In this document: piece after piece, positions 20,451 to 30,536 of the stretch
Layout of the letters: the number at the start of each line of letters is the position of its first letter
Numbering within the stretch: position 1 is the stretch's first letter
Assembly: GCA_036898135.1 (NCBI GenBank)
Contig: CM072517.1
Coordinates: 68,067,604 to 68,131,603 of the forward strand
Direction of reading: 5' to 3'
DNA from: Oncomelania hupensis
Lineage: Eukaryota; Mollusca; Gastropoda; Littorinimorpha; Pomatiopsidae
DNA: 64,000 bases
Translations under genes and position numbers: made by a program
The notes under the pieces: model-generated
The model's database searches: none
What the model was told of the DNA's origin: nothing
Seen by the model: only the letters and a program-made list of their open reading frames with translations

Positions 20451-21635
20451 TTGCTTACTATCCAAAAATCCTATTTGAATCAATTATAAAAAATATTCAC
20501 ATTATAATATTTATTAAAAAAACAACAAGAAAAAAATGCATGCGCACAAGCACACACATCACTTACGTGCAAGCACACCAATCACCCAGTTACATGCATA
20601 TGAGAGCTAGTAGGCCTATGTCTCCACCAATCACCCAGTTACATGCATCAGAGCTTGTGGGCCTATGTCTCCACCAATCACCCAGTTACATGCATCAGAG
20701 CTAGTGGGCCTATGTCTCCAGCAATCACCCAGTTATATGCATAGCAGAGCTAGTGGGCTTATGTCTCCACAACCTCCCCGGCTGGTCATGATAAAAGTAA
20801 ATAAAAACGAATACTTTTCCATGTACAAACTGTTTTTTCCTTGCCACTAGTTATATTCTAACATTCTTTATACTTCTCAATAGCTAAGGTAAAAATAATG
20901 AGTCTGAATCAGGACTGTAGAAATATCTACAGTTGGCAGGTAGAGGTGGTGGAGACGCAGGCCTACTAACTCTGCTACACAGTGTGATTGAACACCACAT
21001 AAATGAGGAATGTACATGTCCATGGTATTCTCTCTCACCTCTCTTCACTCCAAAGCCAATAAAGTTTCTGAATTTTCCTTTCTTGCCAAGGTCGACAAAC
21101 AAGTCGAAGGAAAGTGAAAGTGTTTGCTCGAACATTTCAACTTGCAAACACAATTTAGGCTGCTTGACCGTTTCTACCGGCACAGTTCTGCAGTTCAAAA
21201 TATAGTTCTCAGTTTCACAAACCTAAAAAATAGTAGGGATCTTTCACACATACCACTTGATGCTACATGGGTCATTTTTGATGCCATTCATATACAGGCA
21301 ATTGCCTTGATCACAGAATGTTCAGTAATTGGTTTCAAACGACGTTCTACATTACATTACAAATTGTTCCACAAAACCACGCTGTCATCAAAGGTTGTCT
21401 ACACAGTGCATACACGCAGCCATTTAGTGCATGAAGTCTTTACCAGTGAAAAGGTTTAGTGTACTTAAAACATGAGGAATCACAACATCACACTATTTTT
21501 GGAGAGCTGCAATGGTGCAGTAGTGGACCATCAGTCTCAAAAGTCCAGAGTTTGGCATCTAGAAGTTTCTGAAGCAGTGCAGGTGTGACTGAAAAGAATC
21601 GAGTCCCTCATACACAGAGTTTGTACACAGTGTTT
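20451..21635. other. non-coding stretch with one minisatellite
   Basis: Apart from the 47-bp repeat at 20575-20778, nothing is firmly recognised. A 104-codon minus-strand frame (20884-21198) has no identifiable domain and overlaps plus-strand frames of similar size. Confidence 0.5.
20575..20778. repeat. 47-bp minisatellite, about four units
   Basis: Units share CACCAATCACCCAGTTACAT, then a TGCATCAGAG core and GGGCCTATGTCT. They are directly adjacent without unique spacers, so this is a tandem repeat and not a CRISPR array. Confidence 0.88.
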
Positions 21636-21841
21636 TTATCTAGCTGCGTTAGCTGTTGCTGTGGCCCGATTTCTTACAAAATCTTTGATGTTTTTCCTTA
21701 TGTGCCTGAGAACAGGTTCTTTTTGAAGGCAGTCTTCTATAACAGCTTTACCAGGTAAGGTGTGGAGGTGAATGTAGCGACCCAACTGTCGATAACAAGC
21801 TGCTACTTCCTCTTTACTCCATGGACGCCTGGCTGGATGCT
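21636..21841 (-). pseudogene. isolated 3' exon encoding a SANT/Myb-like domain
   Basis: On the minus strand, after a good acceptor (TTTCTCTGCAG), the frame reads ARRPWSKEEVAACYRQLG, then HTLPGK, CLQKEP and IKDFVRNR, ending at TAA. The Trp spacing and the LPGK...CL..EP...IK pattern resemble a SANT-like C-terminal domain in a large family of uncharacterised fish and mollusc proteins, many of them repeat-derived. No upstream exon is recognised on this strand up to 25485. It may be a remnant of the surrounding DNA element or of a host gene. The family match is from memory and not checked. Confidence 0.5.
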
Positions 21842-21866
21842 CTGCAGAGAAACCCAAATGTTACTT

Positions 21867-23082
21867 CAGGGGCGTCGCACACGGGGGGGGGGGGGGGGGG
21901 GGCAGGGGGGGCACCAGCCCCCCCAAAAATTTGGCCAAAAAAAAAAAGAAAGAGAGAGAGAAAGAAGAAAAGAAGAAGAAGAAGAAGAAGATTTCAATCG
22001 ATAGAGGAAGGCAGGAAGAATCAATAATTAAAAAAATCACCATATTTTTAAACCGTAGTGTAAAGGCCTAACGTACGAAATAATATTACAATAATCTATT
22101 AGCATGTGCCTGTGTTTCACAACAAAATATTTCGTGGCGCTAACGCAGCAGAGCTGGCTTTCGCTGTTTGAAAGAAGTGTCATTTCATCACGCAAAGAGC
22201 AAAATTAACAAAACAATGGAATCGTCCGTTTTCCAGGTTTGTTGATATCAATTATTTACTTTAGTCTGTAAAATGAGTAAGGCAAGGGTGAATGTGCAAG
22301 TGTCAATAAATAGTTGAGGTGCGCGATATTTTTTAATTTAGATTTAGTTTGTTGATAGGCCTACAAGTGCACGTGCTTTGATCGCAAAAGGGGAAAAAAA
22401 GGACCCGTTCGCTTTTCTGGGGACAGATAACGTGGGCTTGACTGCTTTGATTATTACACCACCACCCCCACACCCCACCCCCCATTATAGGTTTCACTTG
22501 GTTTGTTTGTTTGTTTGTTTTGTTTGTTTATGTGTCCGCGAATAGATCTCCGATGTTTGTGGACTGAACTAGCTGAGATTTTGTTCATGGACTACTAGTA
22601 AGATCATCTGTGATCACAAAGACAAAAGGCACTCAGACAGACAGTATTTTGCTTTAGAGAAACTGCGAGTAATATACGCCCTAGTAAAACAAATTGATCT
22701 GATTTTCTGAAACTGGTAGTGGAAGTGTTTGGTCATTATATGTATGCAATATGCAAAACGAGTTGTGATTTATAGAGAAGACACAATTTCAACCTAGATG
22801 ATCTTGCGGCAGGTAATTAATGTTCGTGTTTCCTGGTTTTAATCATTATCACATATCGCTAATCATGTATTTGTAGTTTCTGGAAATGAATCTTATATTT
22901 TCAGTAAAGAAGAACATAAATAATTAAATGTTTTTACTCTCAGTCTTTCAGTTGGATGAAGGTACGAGGATATATTACAGGGTGCGTCCCGCTTGTCAGC
23001 CCCTCCCCCCCCCCCACCTCCCCGTCGACAGGGTTGCCCCCCCCCCCCCCCCCCCAATATTTTGGACCGTGCGACGCCCCTG
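21867..23082. mobile_element. non-autonomous DNA transposon with CAGGGGCGTCGCAC ends (hAT-like)
   Basis: A perfect 14-bp terminal inverted repeat bounds 1216 bp, flanked by TACTT at 21862-21866 and 23083-23087. The ends resemble hAT-type termini, but the 5-bp duplication is shorter than the usual 8 bp. The interior is non-coding, with long G and C runs near both ends and a GA-rich stretch at 21936-22000. It inserted 25 bp upstream of the SANT-like exon. Confidence 0.75.
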
Positions 23083-23610
23083 TACTTGTTTATTATATAA
23101 AGCCCAACTGTGGTAGTATTTTACAACCAACCGTAATTAGTAAATTGTGTGGGGTGGGAGGAAGAAAATAGGGAGGATGTGTGGGGGTGAAAGAGGGTGT
23201 CCACTAGGGATAAATCCATAGCTTCAAGAGTTTTTAAGATATAATGTGGAGATATTTCGAAGCACAATCAACAGGTTTTCTACTTTCTAGGTGCAGCCAA
23301 TGAAACTGTCGGATAATTAATTATATTTACTAGTTTAGATGTGAATATCAATATAACATTTTCCAAGTATTTAGCAGTCAGGTGAAACTTTTTATTTACT
23401 GCAACAATGTGACAATGTTACGGATATAAAATTAAATGCTTTACTGTCATAAGCAAGCAGAATTCTTTAAAAAAAAATTGTGGTCGGTGGTGTATTCCCG
23501 TCCTGTTCTGTGCAATCAATACATGCTTGATACGGTTTAACAACCCCTGTTTTTAACTGACAGTACGAGTTCATTACAGCCACCTTAATAAACTGCACGG
23601 TCTCTTTGTT
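23083..23610. other. non-coding spacer
   Basis: A/T-rich sequence with no supported gene or repeat. Confidence 0.5.
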
Positions 23611-23613
23611 AAT

Positions 23614-24568
<955 letters not shown>

Positions 24569-24793
24569 TCAGTTGTTTACTTTCACTGTACCACTACTAG
24601 TAGTATAGGAGCAAAATGAGCATGTGATTTTCCTACACATTTCATTATCATACTCATAGCAATAAAATATATTTTTAAACTGTGGAAGTATATCTAACTG
24701 GTGTTTAAAGTTATTTATGCTTGGTGCATTATTAAGTGAAATAGCTAGATTAGTCCAGTTAGTAACAACTCTGCTAGAAAACAAAAACTTCAT
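24569..24793 (-). pseudogene. C-terminal fragment of a non-LTR retrotransposon ORF2
   Basis: The frame reads FSSRVVTNWTNLAISLNNAPSI followed by NNFKHQLD. The pattern FS.RVV..WN.LP...V.AP.V..FK..LD is common at the end of CR1/RTE/Jockey-type ORF2 proteins. Only the last 70 or so residues are present and the rest is missing. The element clade cannot be set from this piece. Confidence 0.5.
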
Positions 24794-25317
24794 ATTTTAG
24801 TATTGGAATGCTGAATAAATACTTTTCCTTCCAACATTCATGTAAAGAAAAAACAAACATCAGAACTGATAATTAATTTGAATTAACCAACGTGATTCTG
24901 AATCAACAATGGAAGGAAACAAAGTAGAATTAGATCTAGAACAGTGCTGTCAGTAGAAGAGGGATGGAGACGCAGCATGCCATGAAAGTGGCACTAGCTT
25001 CAATGGACTCTCCACAGAAAAAGGGAAGAAAAAATGTTGAATTTTCACTGACACTAGCATCCATGGTTTTCTCATAATAATGGCACAAATACATAAGCAC
25101 TCAAAGTAAATAACTAACAAACGAAAAATCAACTAAAGCACAGCAACTTACCAGCGGCTATTTTCAATTCAAGATGGCGACTTGTGCACACTTGTTTTCA
25201 AAAACTAGTTCCCTCTCTCTCCTTAGTGTGTGATTTCACGTCTACTTTTTACAGCACAAATGCTGCCGTGATACACACACGTGTGTTAAGGGTCGTGTGT
25301 GACCATCAATGAATTTC
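24794..25317. other. non-coding spacer
   Basis: No gene or repeat family recognised. Confidence 0.45.
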
Positions 25318-25485
25318 CCGCGTTATGCTGCCTAAACCAATCACAGCTCGGATTATAATTTATGCATATTTTAGAGGTTAGGGAGTTCAAAAATCGCAAT
25401 TGTGCATTATGCGGTCGGCAGCATAAAGAGCGAGGCAGCATAACGTGAGTGTGTAACCATACGATTGGCAGCCTAACGGAGTCAA
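25318..25485. repeat. subterminal GGCAGCATAA repeats at the right end of the candidate DNA element
   Basis: GGCAGCATAA or its inverse, or a close variant (GGCAGCCTAA), occurs four times in 168 bp: near 25325 (inverse), 25418, 25435 and 25468. Clustered subterminal motifs are typical transposase-binding sites. Confidence 0.6.
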
Positions 25486-26183
25486 CACAAACGCACTCAG
25501 GCACGGATGATAGTCAAGGTGATAACAGGCAACATGGATGACATAGGCGACGTCACAGGGCACTCGACATTGCGCGTAGACAATTCGAATTTCGTCGTAA
25601 ACAAACAGCAGTTGTTAGATCTACTTAGGTATAAAAAAGTTAAACAAACACTTCCAAAGTGCTCCTTTAATAAACCTCCTCTTCCTGCCTAATCTCCTTT
25701 CTTGCTGACAGTCTGTTTAGAAAACGTCTCACAGACACTGCCACTAACTGACACCTTGAACAATACAGATCCACCGAACTTTACTTCTGCACTGGTCTTT
25801 ACTACACAAGTGATGTGAAAAGCTCTCCTTCCTACCAAAATAGGTAGCGCAAGGGATTTTATAGGGCTATCTAAGAATGTTCTCGAATAGACTCATTTCA
25901 ATTATAATTTGCTTCTAGAAACATTCGCGGTTCTAGCACGCCTTTCACACATAGTAAATCACATGGCAGCAATCAATCTTCTCATAACAAAATAGCCAAC
26001 TACTGTTTTCTAACACTAGTACGTTCTGCACGGGCGTGATTCACTCGCTACTTTTGTTAATTATAAACTTAATTAATTTGTCCCCATACTCTCCCCTTAC
26101 TACCGTAACTTCTAACCTCTATGTACAGGCTGATGACTAAACTATATACATAGGCGCACGACTGCAAACTGCGTAGCGTGACA
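25486..26183. mobile_element. solo LTR, right half
   Basis: Matches about 640-1319 of the LTR at the window start and ends GCGTAGCGTGACA, followed by the CCATG duplication. It continues the half at 3389-4773. Confidence 0.78.
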
Positions 26184-26188
26184 CCATG
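26184..26188. repeat. target site duplication CCATG, right
   Basis: Pairs with 3384-3388. Confidence 0.85.
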
Positions 26189-27069
26189 ATGTCGTCGAAG
26201 AAGTTGCATGCTGACACTTCCTCCAACTCTAACATCCTCATCATCCTCGCCAGGACTGCAGGTGCGGATACAAGTCCAAATGGCATTCTCACCCACTGGT
26301 ATAGCCCCATATGCGTCGCAAAAGCTTTCTTGTGTCTATCCACGGGATTAACTAAGATCTGCCAATACCCTTTTGCTAAGTCTATCTTTGTGAAGTAGTC
26401 GGCCGTTGCTAACTTTGCGAACAATGCTTCAATGTCTGGAATTGGTTCCGCATCCAAAACCGTGATTCCATTCAGTGCCCTGTAGTCAATACAGAATCGG
26501 CAAGAATCATCCTTCTTTTTTACTAATACCACTGGTGACGAGTATGCAGACTTTGACTTCTCAATTACCCCTAATTCTAACATGGTTTTGATCTCTCTCT
26601 CCACCACTTGCTTTGATGAAAAAAGTAAGTCATAAGCCTTTCTTCTCACTGGTGTCTCAGTAGTACGCCCTACATCTAGAAACATGTCACCTTCAAATAT
26701 GCCTGGTTTTGTCGTAAGCTGTTCCTCAAAAACCCTCAAAAACCTGGTACAACTGTCTTGCTTCCTTTTTCTGAAAGATCTTTGCATATGTCCACACTGG
26801 AAATATCCTTATCAGCCATTGATGATGACATAGATAGGGTTGCTGGCAAAGTTGGTACTTCTGGCTCATCATCCTCTTCAGTAATGACGCCAAAGGCGGC
26901 TTCTTGTGCTGCCATATTTTCCCCTCTTTGTTCTGAATCCTCGTGTTTCTTCTATACGTGCTCCAAGCTTGGTAACGTAGAAATATCCTGCCATGGTCTG
27001 TCTCTCCTACCACCACAGTTGTCTTTTGTGCATCCTGCTTTTCTTGGTCCTCCCTTCTGAAGTATTTTT
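26189..27069 (-). pseudogene. reverse transcriptase palm of the outer Ty3/Gypsy element
   Basis: On the minus strand the frame from about 26787 shows the RT core: VKKKDDSCRFCIDYRALN, DYFTKIDLAKGYWQI, MPFGLVSAPA and CNFFDDIM with the catalytic Asp pair, where it stops at the CCATG duplication. The part above 26787 (to about 27069) encodes the linker from integrase in a shifted frame (MLKKYFRREDQEKQDAQ). Its downstream half is at 2581-3383. Being after integrase, it has the same Gmr1-like order as copies 1-3, but the protein is a different, much older lineage. Confidence 0.85.
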
Positions 27070-27904
27070 TCAGCATATTTGCATGAAAAACTTTTCATTG
27101 TTTTTCATCACAACTTTGTAATCTGGATGCATACACTTGACCACCTGAAATGGTCCCAGCCAGTTCATGAGAAGTTTGTTGCTCTCCGTCGGTAACAACA
27201 CTAACACTTCGTCATTCACCTTGAAACTGCGTGCCTTTGCCTTCCTGTCAAAGTACTTCTTGTTTCTCTGTGAAGCATCCATTATATTCTCAGCGGCAAG
27301 CTCTGTTGTTTCCGTCAGAATGTTTTTCAGCTGCAAAATGTAGTTATACACTGATGTTTGATCCTGTGATTGATCCTGCTGGCCTTGCGTCCACAAATCT
27401 CCAAGTAGAGCAATTGGTCCCCTTGGTAATCTTCCAAACATCAACTCAAGTGGACTGAATCCTGTACTTTCAGATGGTAACTCTCTGCAAGCAAAAAGAA
27501 GTGCCGGTAGGTATCGATGCCAAGCTCGAGGTTGGTTTTGAATCACTTTCTTGAGCATTGTTTTCAGTGTGCCATGAAATCTCTCTATCACCCCATTTGC
27601 TTGTGCCCGAGTTGTCACAGCAGCTGATAAAGGTTCGCCCTCTGCAACTACCCCTGTACTACACTCTGCATGTACCCCTGGAACGTTTCCCACAATGAGA
27701 TCTGCAACTGAATCATCTAGAACGCAGCAGATGATTTCTCCCATCATAAGTATACGGTGTTTGTATTTGTACCCGTGCCGTACCATACTCTGTGATTTCA
27801 CCACCAAACGTTCTACACTTTACTGTACACTTCAACATTTGACTATCTTTGACAAGTCTCTTTCTTACCCCACAGATAGTTGCGCCTTTGTCTCTCAACA
27901 CTGA
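27070..27904 (-). pseudogene. protease end fused to integrase C-terminal part of the outer Ty3/Gypsy element
   Basis: The minus-strand frame 27807-27070 runs from a protease-like end (DDSVADLIVGNVPGV) through AAVTTRAQA straight into NGVIERFHGTL, the region of the third integrase catalytic residue, and on through FSPLELMFGR to the GPY-type domain (LLPTESNKL...WLGPFQVV). In copy 1 the TRAQA linker is followed by some 230 residues of HHCC and catalytic core. These are missing, so an internal deletion has fused the pieces in frame. A frameshift near 27090 moves to the next segment. The 27713-27904 stretch probably holds the protease N-terminal part in another frame. Confidence 0.75.
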
Positions 27905-28425
27905 TCACGGTATTTCATTGACCTTACCCATTTCTAATTTCAAATGCCCTACTGATCGTTCCTCCAGAGAACACACTATGGCTTCTGCTGCATTTGTTTC
28001 TTTTACTTCTGCTTGTTTTGTTTTCCTCAACGGACATTTGTCTCTCCTATGATCCTTGAATTTGCAAACTTGACATGATTTCGGATCATTTGGTGCATAT
28101 TCAGGACAAGTACCTGCCATATGACCTCTCTGCACACAATAGTCACACGTTACACGCGTCAGATCAAAGTTACCTCTTCCTCTACCACCTCGGTGTGTAC
28201 GCGAATTCCTTCTGAAATTTCCCGAACCTCTCGGAAATTTGTTCGCCTGGACTTGCACAAACGCACCCTGTTGTTCTACATCCTAAACAGGTTTTGCCGT
28301 AGCACCTGCTACTGGGTCTTGCCTTCTGGTTACAGGCTTTCCGGGTCTAGCTAATCTGTATGTCTCGGCTGCATCGAGAATCTCATCAAGCTTCAACAGT
28401 TTCCTATCCCGGATAAACACAGCCA
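27905..28425 (-). pseudogene. Gag C-terminal part with zinc knuckles, outer Ty3/Gypsy element
   Basis: The minus strand encodes the end of the SCAN-like region (LLKLDEILDAAETYRLARPG), an Arg/Gly-rich linker and two CCHC-like knuckles (CDYCVQRGHMAGTC and CQVCKFKDHRRDKC). A TAG at about 28282 interrupts the frame. The upstream part is at 34542-35346, on the other side of the LINE; the frames meet at the shared 12-bp target duplication. Confidence 0.82.
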
Positions 28426-28437
28426 ATTCCCCCGACA
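28426..28437. repeat. target site duplication of the LINE, left
   Basis: ATTCCCCCGACA, identical to 34530-34541. The ATT part could also belong to the LINE tail. Confidence 0.88.
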
Positions 28438-29064
28438 GCCCCCACGGGCTCGGCTCCGCGCGCCGGGGTGGGACCCCATGCCTCTCTCTGGCTGGGTGAC
28501 AAAGTTGCCTACCCCTTTTTCTTCTCTTTTGTCTTGTTTCTGTCTTATTGGTCCTTTCATCTATATTCTCTTCACCCTTAAATTATACTATGCAGTTTTG
28601 ACTCCCTTTCTTCTGCCTTACCGGACTTTCCCTATCTTCTTTTTCCCCACCATTCCTTCTTTTTCTACCCTTCTTTTTCTCAGTGGCCTTCTCTTGGCCC
28701 CCTGCGTTTGCCGTGCAGGGCAACCCGTGTCGGGGGAGAATGGGATCCTGGAGGTTGAGGTCACTGAAGGACTGCGGTCCCTCACACTAACACACCTCTT
28801 TGGCCCGGACTTCTCCTAGACGGGAGGCTGGCGTGGCCCGCGTCAGTCAAGCGGCTGGTCGTGTATTGCCCTAGCTCTGCTAGAAGGCTGCGGCTCATGG
28901 GTCAAACTTGAACAAAACCGTAGTGGCAGTGCGGGATTGTCTGGGTGTATATCCCCCCTGTAGCCCTGGTGCGCTCCCTTGCTGGATTTTCCGCTTGGAC
29001 GCATCCCCTTGTTGGACTCCGTGGTGGGTGGGGAGCAGGGGGGATGAATTAACAAATAATTAAC
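28438..29064 (+). promoter_or_regulatory. 5' untranslated region of the LINE
   Basis: Starts GCCCCCACGGGCTCGG directly after the target duplication and is richer in G+C than the surroundings. An internal promoter is expected here for this class but no specific element is recognised. Confidence 0.55.
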
Positions 29065-30522
29065 ATGGCATCCACAAAAAAACGAATGCATGATGACGGA
29101 CTGGATACGGACACGGACAGTGACATGGACACGAGACAAAAAGCTTGTGCATCGGGGGTGGAAGGGGCCTGGCCTCGTGTTTTGGTTGTGGAGGGAGCAG
29201 ATCCGGCTATGCCACTAGGCAAGCTGTCTCCGTTCGCCATCCAGAAGGGTTTCCAATCCGTCTGCACAGTCGGGTTCAAAGATGTGAAAAAACTTAGATC
29301 TGGGGCCTACCTGGTGGAGTGCTCAACCAAAAGGGCATCGGATTGTCTTCTAAAGAGGAATTTGACCGTCTTTGTTGACAGACAAATAAAAGTTTCTGTG
29401 CATGGACGGTTGAATTCCTCCAAGGGAGTCATCCGATGTCAGGATTTGATCGACATGTCGGAATTGGAAATCCGAGATGAGCTATCCAGCCAGGGGGTCA
29501 CAGCAGTCCAGCGGGTCTATGTCACCAAAGGACCCCAACGTATCCCCACCAACACACTTTTTGTGACCTTCGCTATGGCCAAGTTGCCGGAGTCACTCAA
29601 GGTGGGGTACCTTAGGGTGAAAGTGACACCGTTCATACCGTCACCATTGCGATGCTACCGCTGCCAAAGGTTTGGTCACGGTAGCAAGACCTGTAAAAGC
29701 AAAGAAATATGTCGTGATTGTGCTAAAGACAAACATGAAAACGAATGTACAAATCCGATTTGCTGCGTGAATTGCGCCGGGAATCATTCTTCCAGCTCCA
29801 AAGATTGTCCTCAGTGGCAGCTGGAGCTGGAAATCCAAAAGGTGCGGGCCACTGAAAGTTGCTCCTTCGGAGACGCAAGGAAAAAAGTACTTGAAAGTAG
29901 GCCGGTCCTTAAAGAGAGGTCCTTTGCGTCTGTGGCGGGTTCCACATCTCATGTGGAACCTAGCGCACACCCGACAATGGACACCGCCATGAACAAAATA
30001 ACGCAGATCTTGGAAACGTTGTGCAGACAGGTGGATGCTCTAGAAAAAATGCTCACGTTGTTTGCCCAAAAGGGGGTTTCTCCAGCCCCACCGATTCCAC
30101 TGGAGAACGTGCCGACGGGCACGTCCCCAACCGTCACCCACAACACGCAGACGGCCATGTCTAAAGCCATCACACCTGCTGCAAAGGAGGCTAGGCCTCA
30201 GGCCGCCGCACCAGCAACGACCAGTTTTAGCGACCGGGTCGTTGCTGAGGCGGCTAAGATTCTAGTTGCCCAGCAGAAGAGCGTCAGAGGAGGAGAGGGA
30301 AAGGTTGGAAGGGGTGAGGGGGAGAGGGAAGCTATAAAGTCCGGTGCTGGGGAGAAGGGGAGGAAGTCGGCTGGCAGTTCGGGTTCCGGGGCTTTGACAA
30401 AAAATCAAAGGCCCGGACCCCTTTCTTCCAAGCACCATCAGCCTCTTGAGACGGAGAACCGTTTCGGGGGGTTGATGGACCATGAAGAAATGGACGAGGG
30501 TCCGAAAGATAAAGAGACGTAA
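29065..30522 (+). CDS. LINE ORF1, Gag-like nucleic-acid-binding protein (485 aa)
   Basis: The start ATG opens the only long frame after the leader. The first 190 residues include an acidic N-terminus and a region that probably folds as an RNA-recognition-like domain. Three cysteine/histidine knuckles follow (CYRCQRFGHGSKTC at about 197, CRDC...HENEC, CCVNCAGNHSSSSKDC), as in ORF1 of Jockey/I-group LINEs. The C-terminal third is Ala/Pro/Gly/Lys-rich and low in complexity. It would package the element RNA. The frame is intact, ends at TAA, and ORF2 starts 14 bp downstream. Confidence 0.88.
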   Translation: MASTKKRMHDDGLDTDTDSDMDTRQKACASGVEGAWPRVLVVEGADPAMPLGKLSPFAIQKGFQSVCTVGFKDVKKLRSGAYLVECSTKRASDCLLKRNLTVFVDRQIKVSVHGRLNSSKGVIRCQDLIDMSELEIRDELSSQGVTAVQRVYVTKGPQRIPTNTLFVTFAMAKLPESLKVGYLRVKVTPFIPSPLRCYRCQRFGHGSKTCKSKEICRDCAKDKHENECTNPICCVNCAGNHSSSSKDCPQWQLELEIQKVRATESCSFGDARKKVLESRPVLKERSFASVAGSTSHVEPSAHPTMDTAMNKITQILETLCRQVDALEKMLTLFAQKGVSPAPPIPLENVPTGTSPTVTHNTQTAMSKAITPAAKEARPQAAAPATTSFSDRVVAEAAKILVAQQKSVRGGEGKVGRGEGEREAIKSGAGEKGRKSAGSSGSGALTKNQRPGPLSSKHHQPLETENRFGGLMDHEEMDEGPKDKET

Positions 30523-30536
30523 TTGTGCTTTCAGAG

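Noticed and set aside
20575..20778. Regular repeat array that could be taken for CRISPR
   Set aside because: Units are directly adjacent without unique spacers, and the surroundings are eukaryotic.
20884..21198. 104-codon minus-strand frame
   Set aside because: No domain recognised, no supporting splice or repeat context, and plus-strand frames of equal length overlap it.
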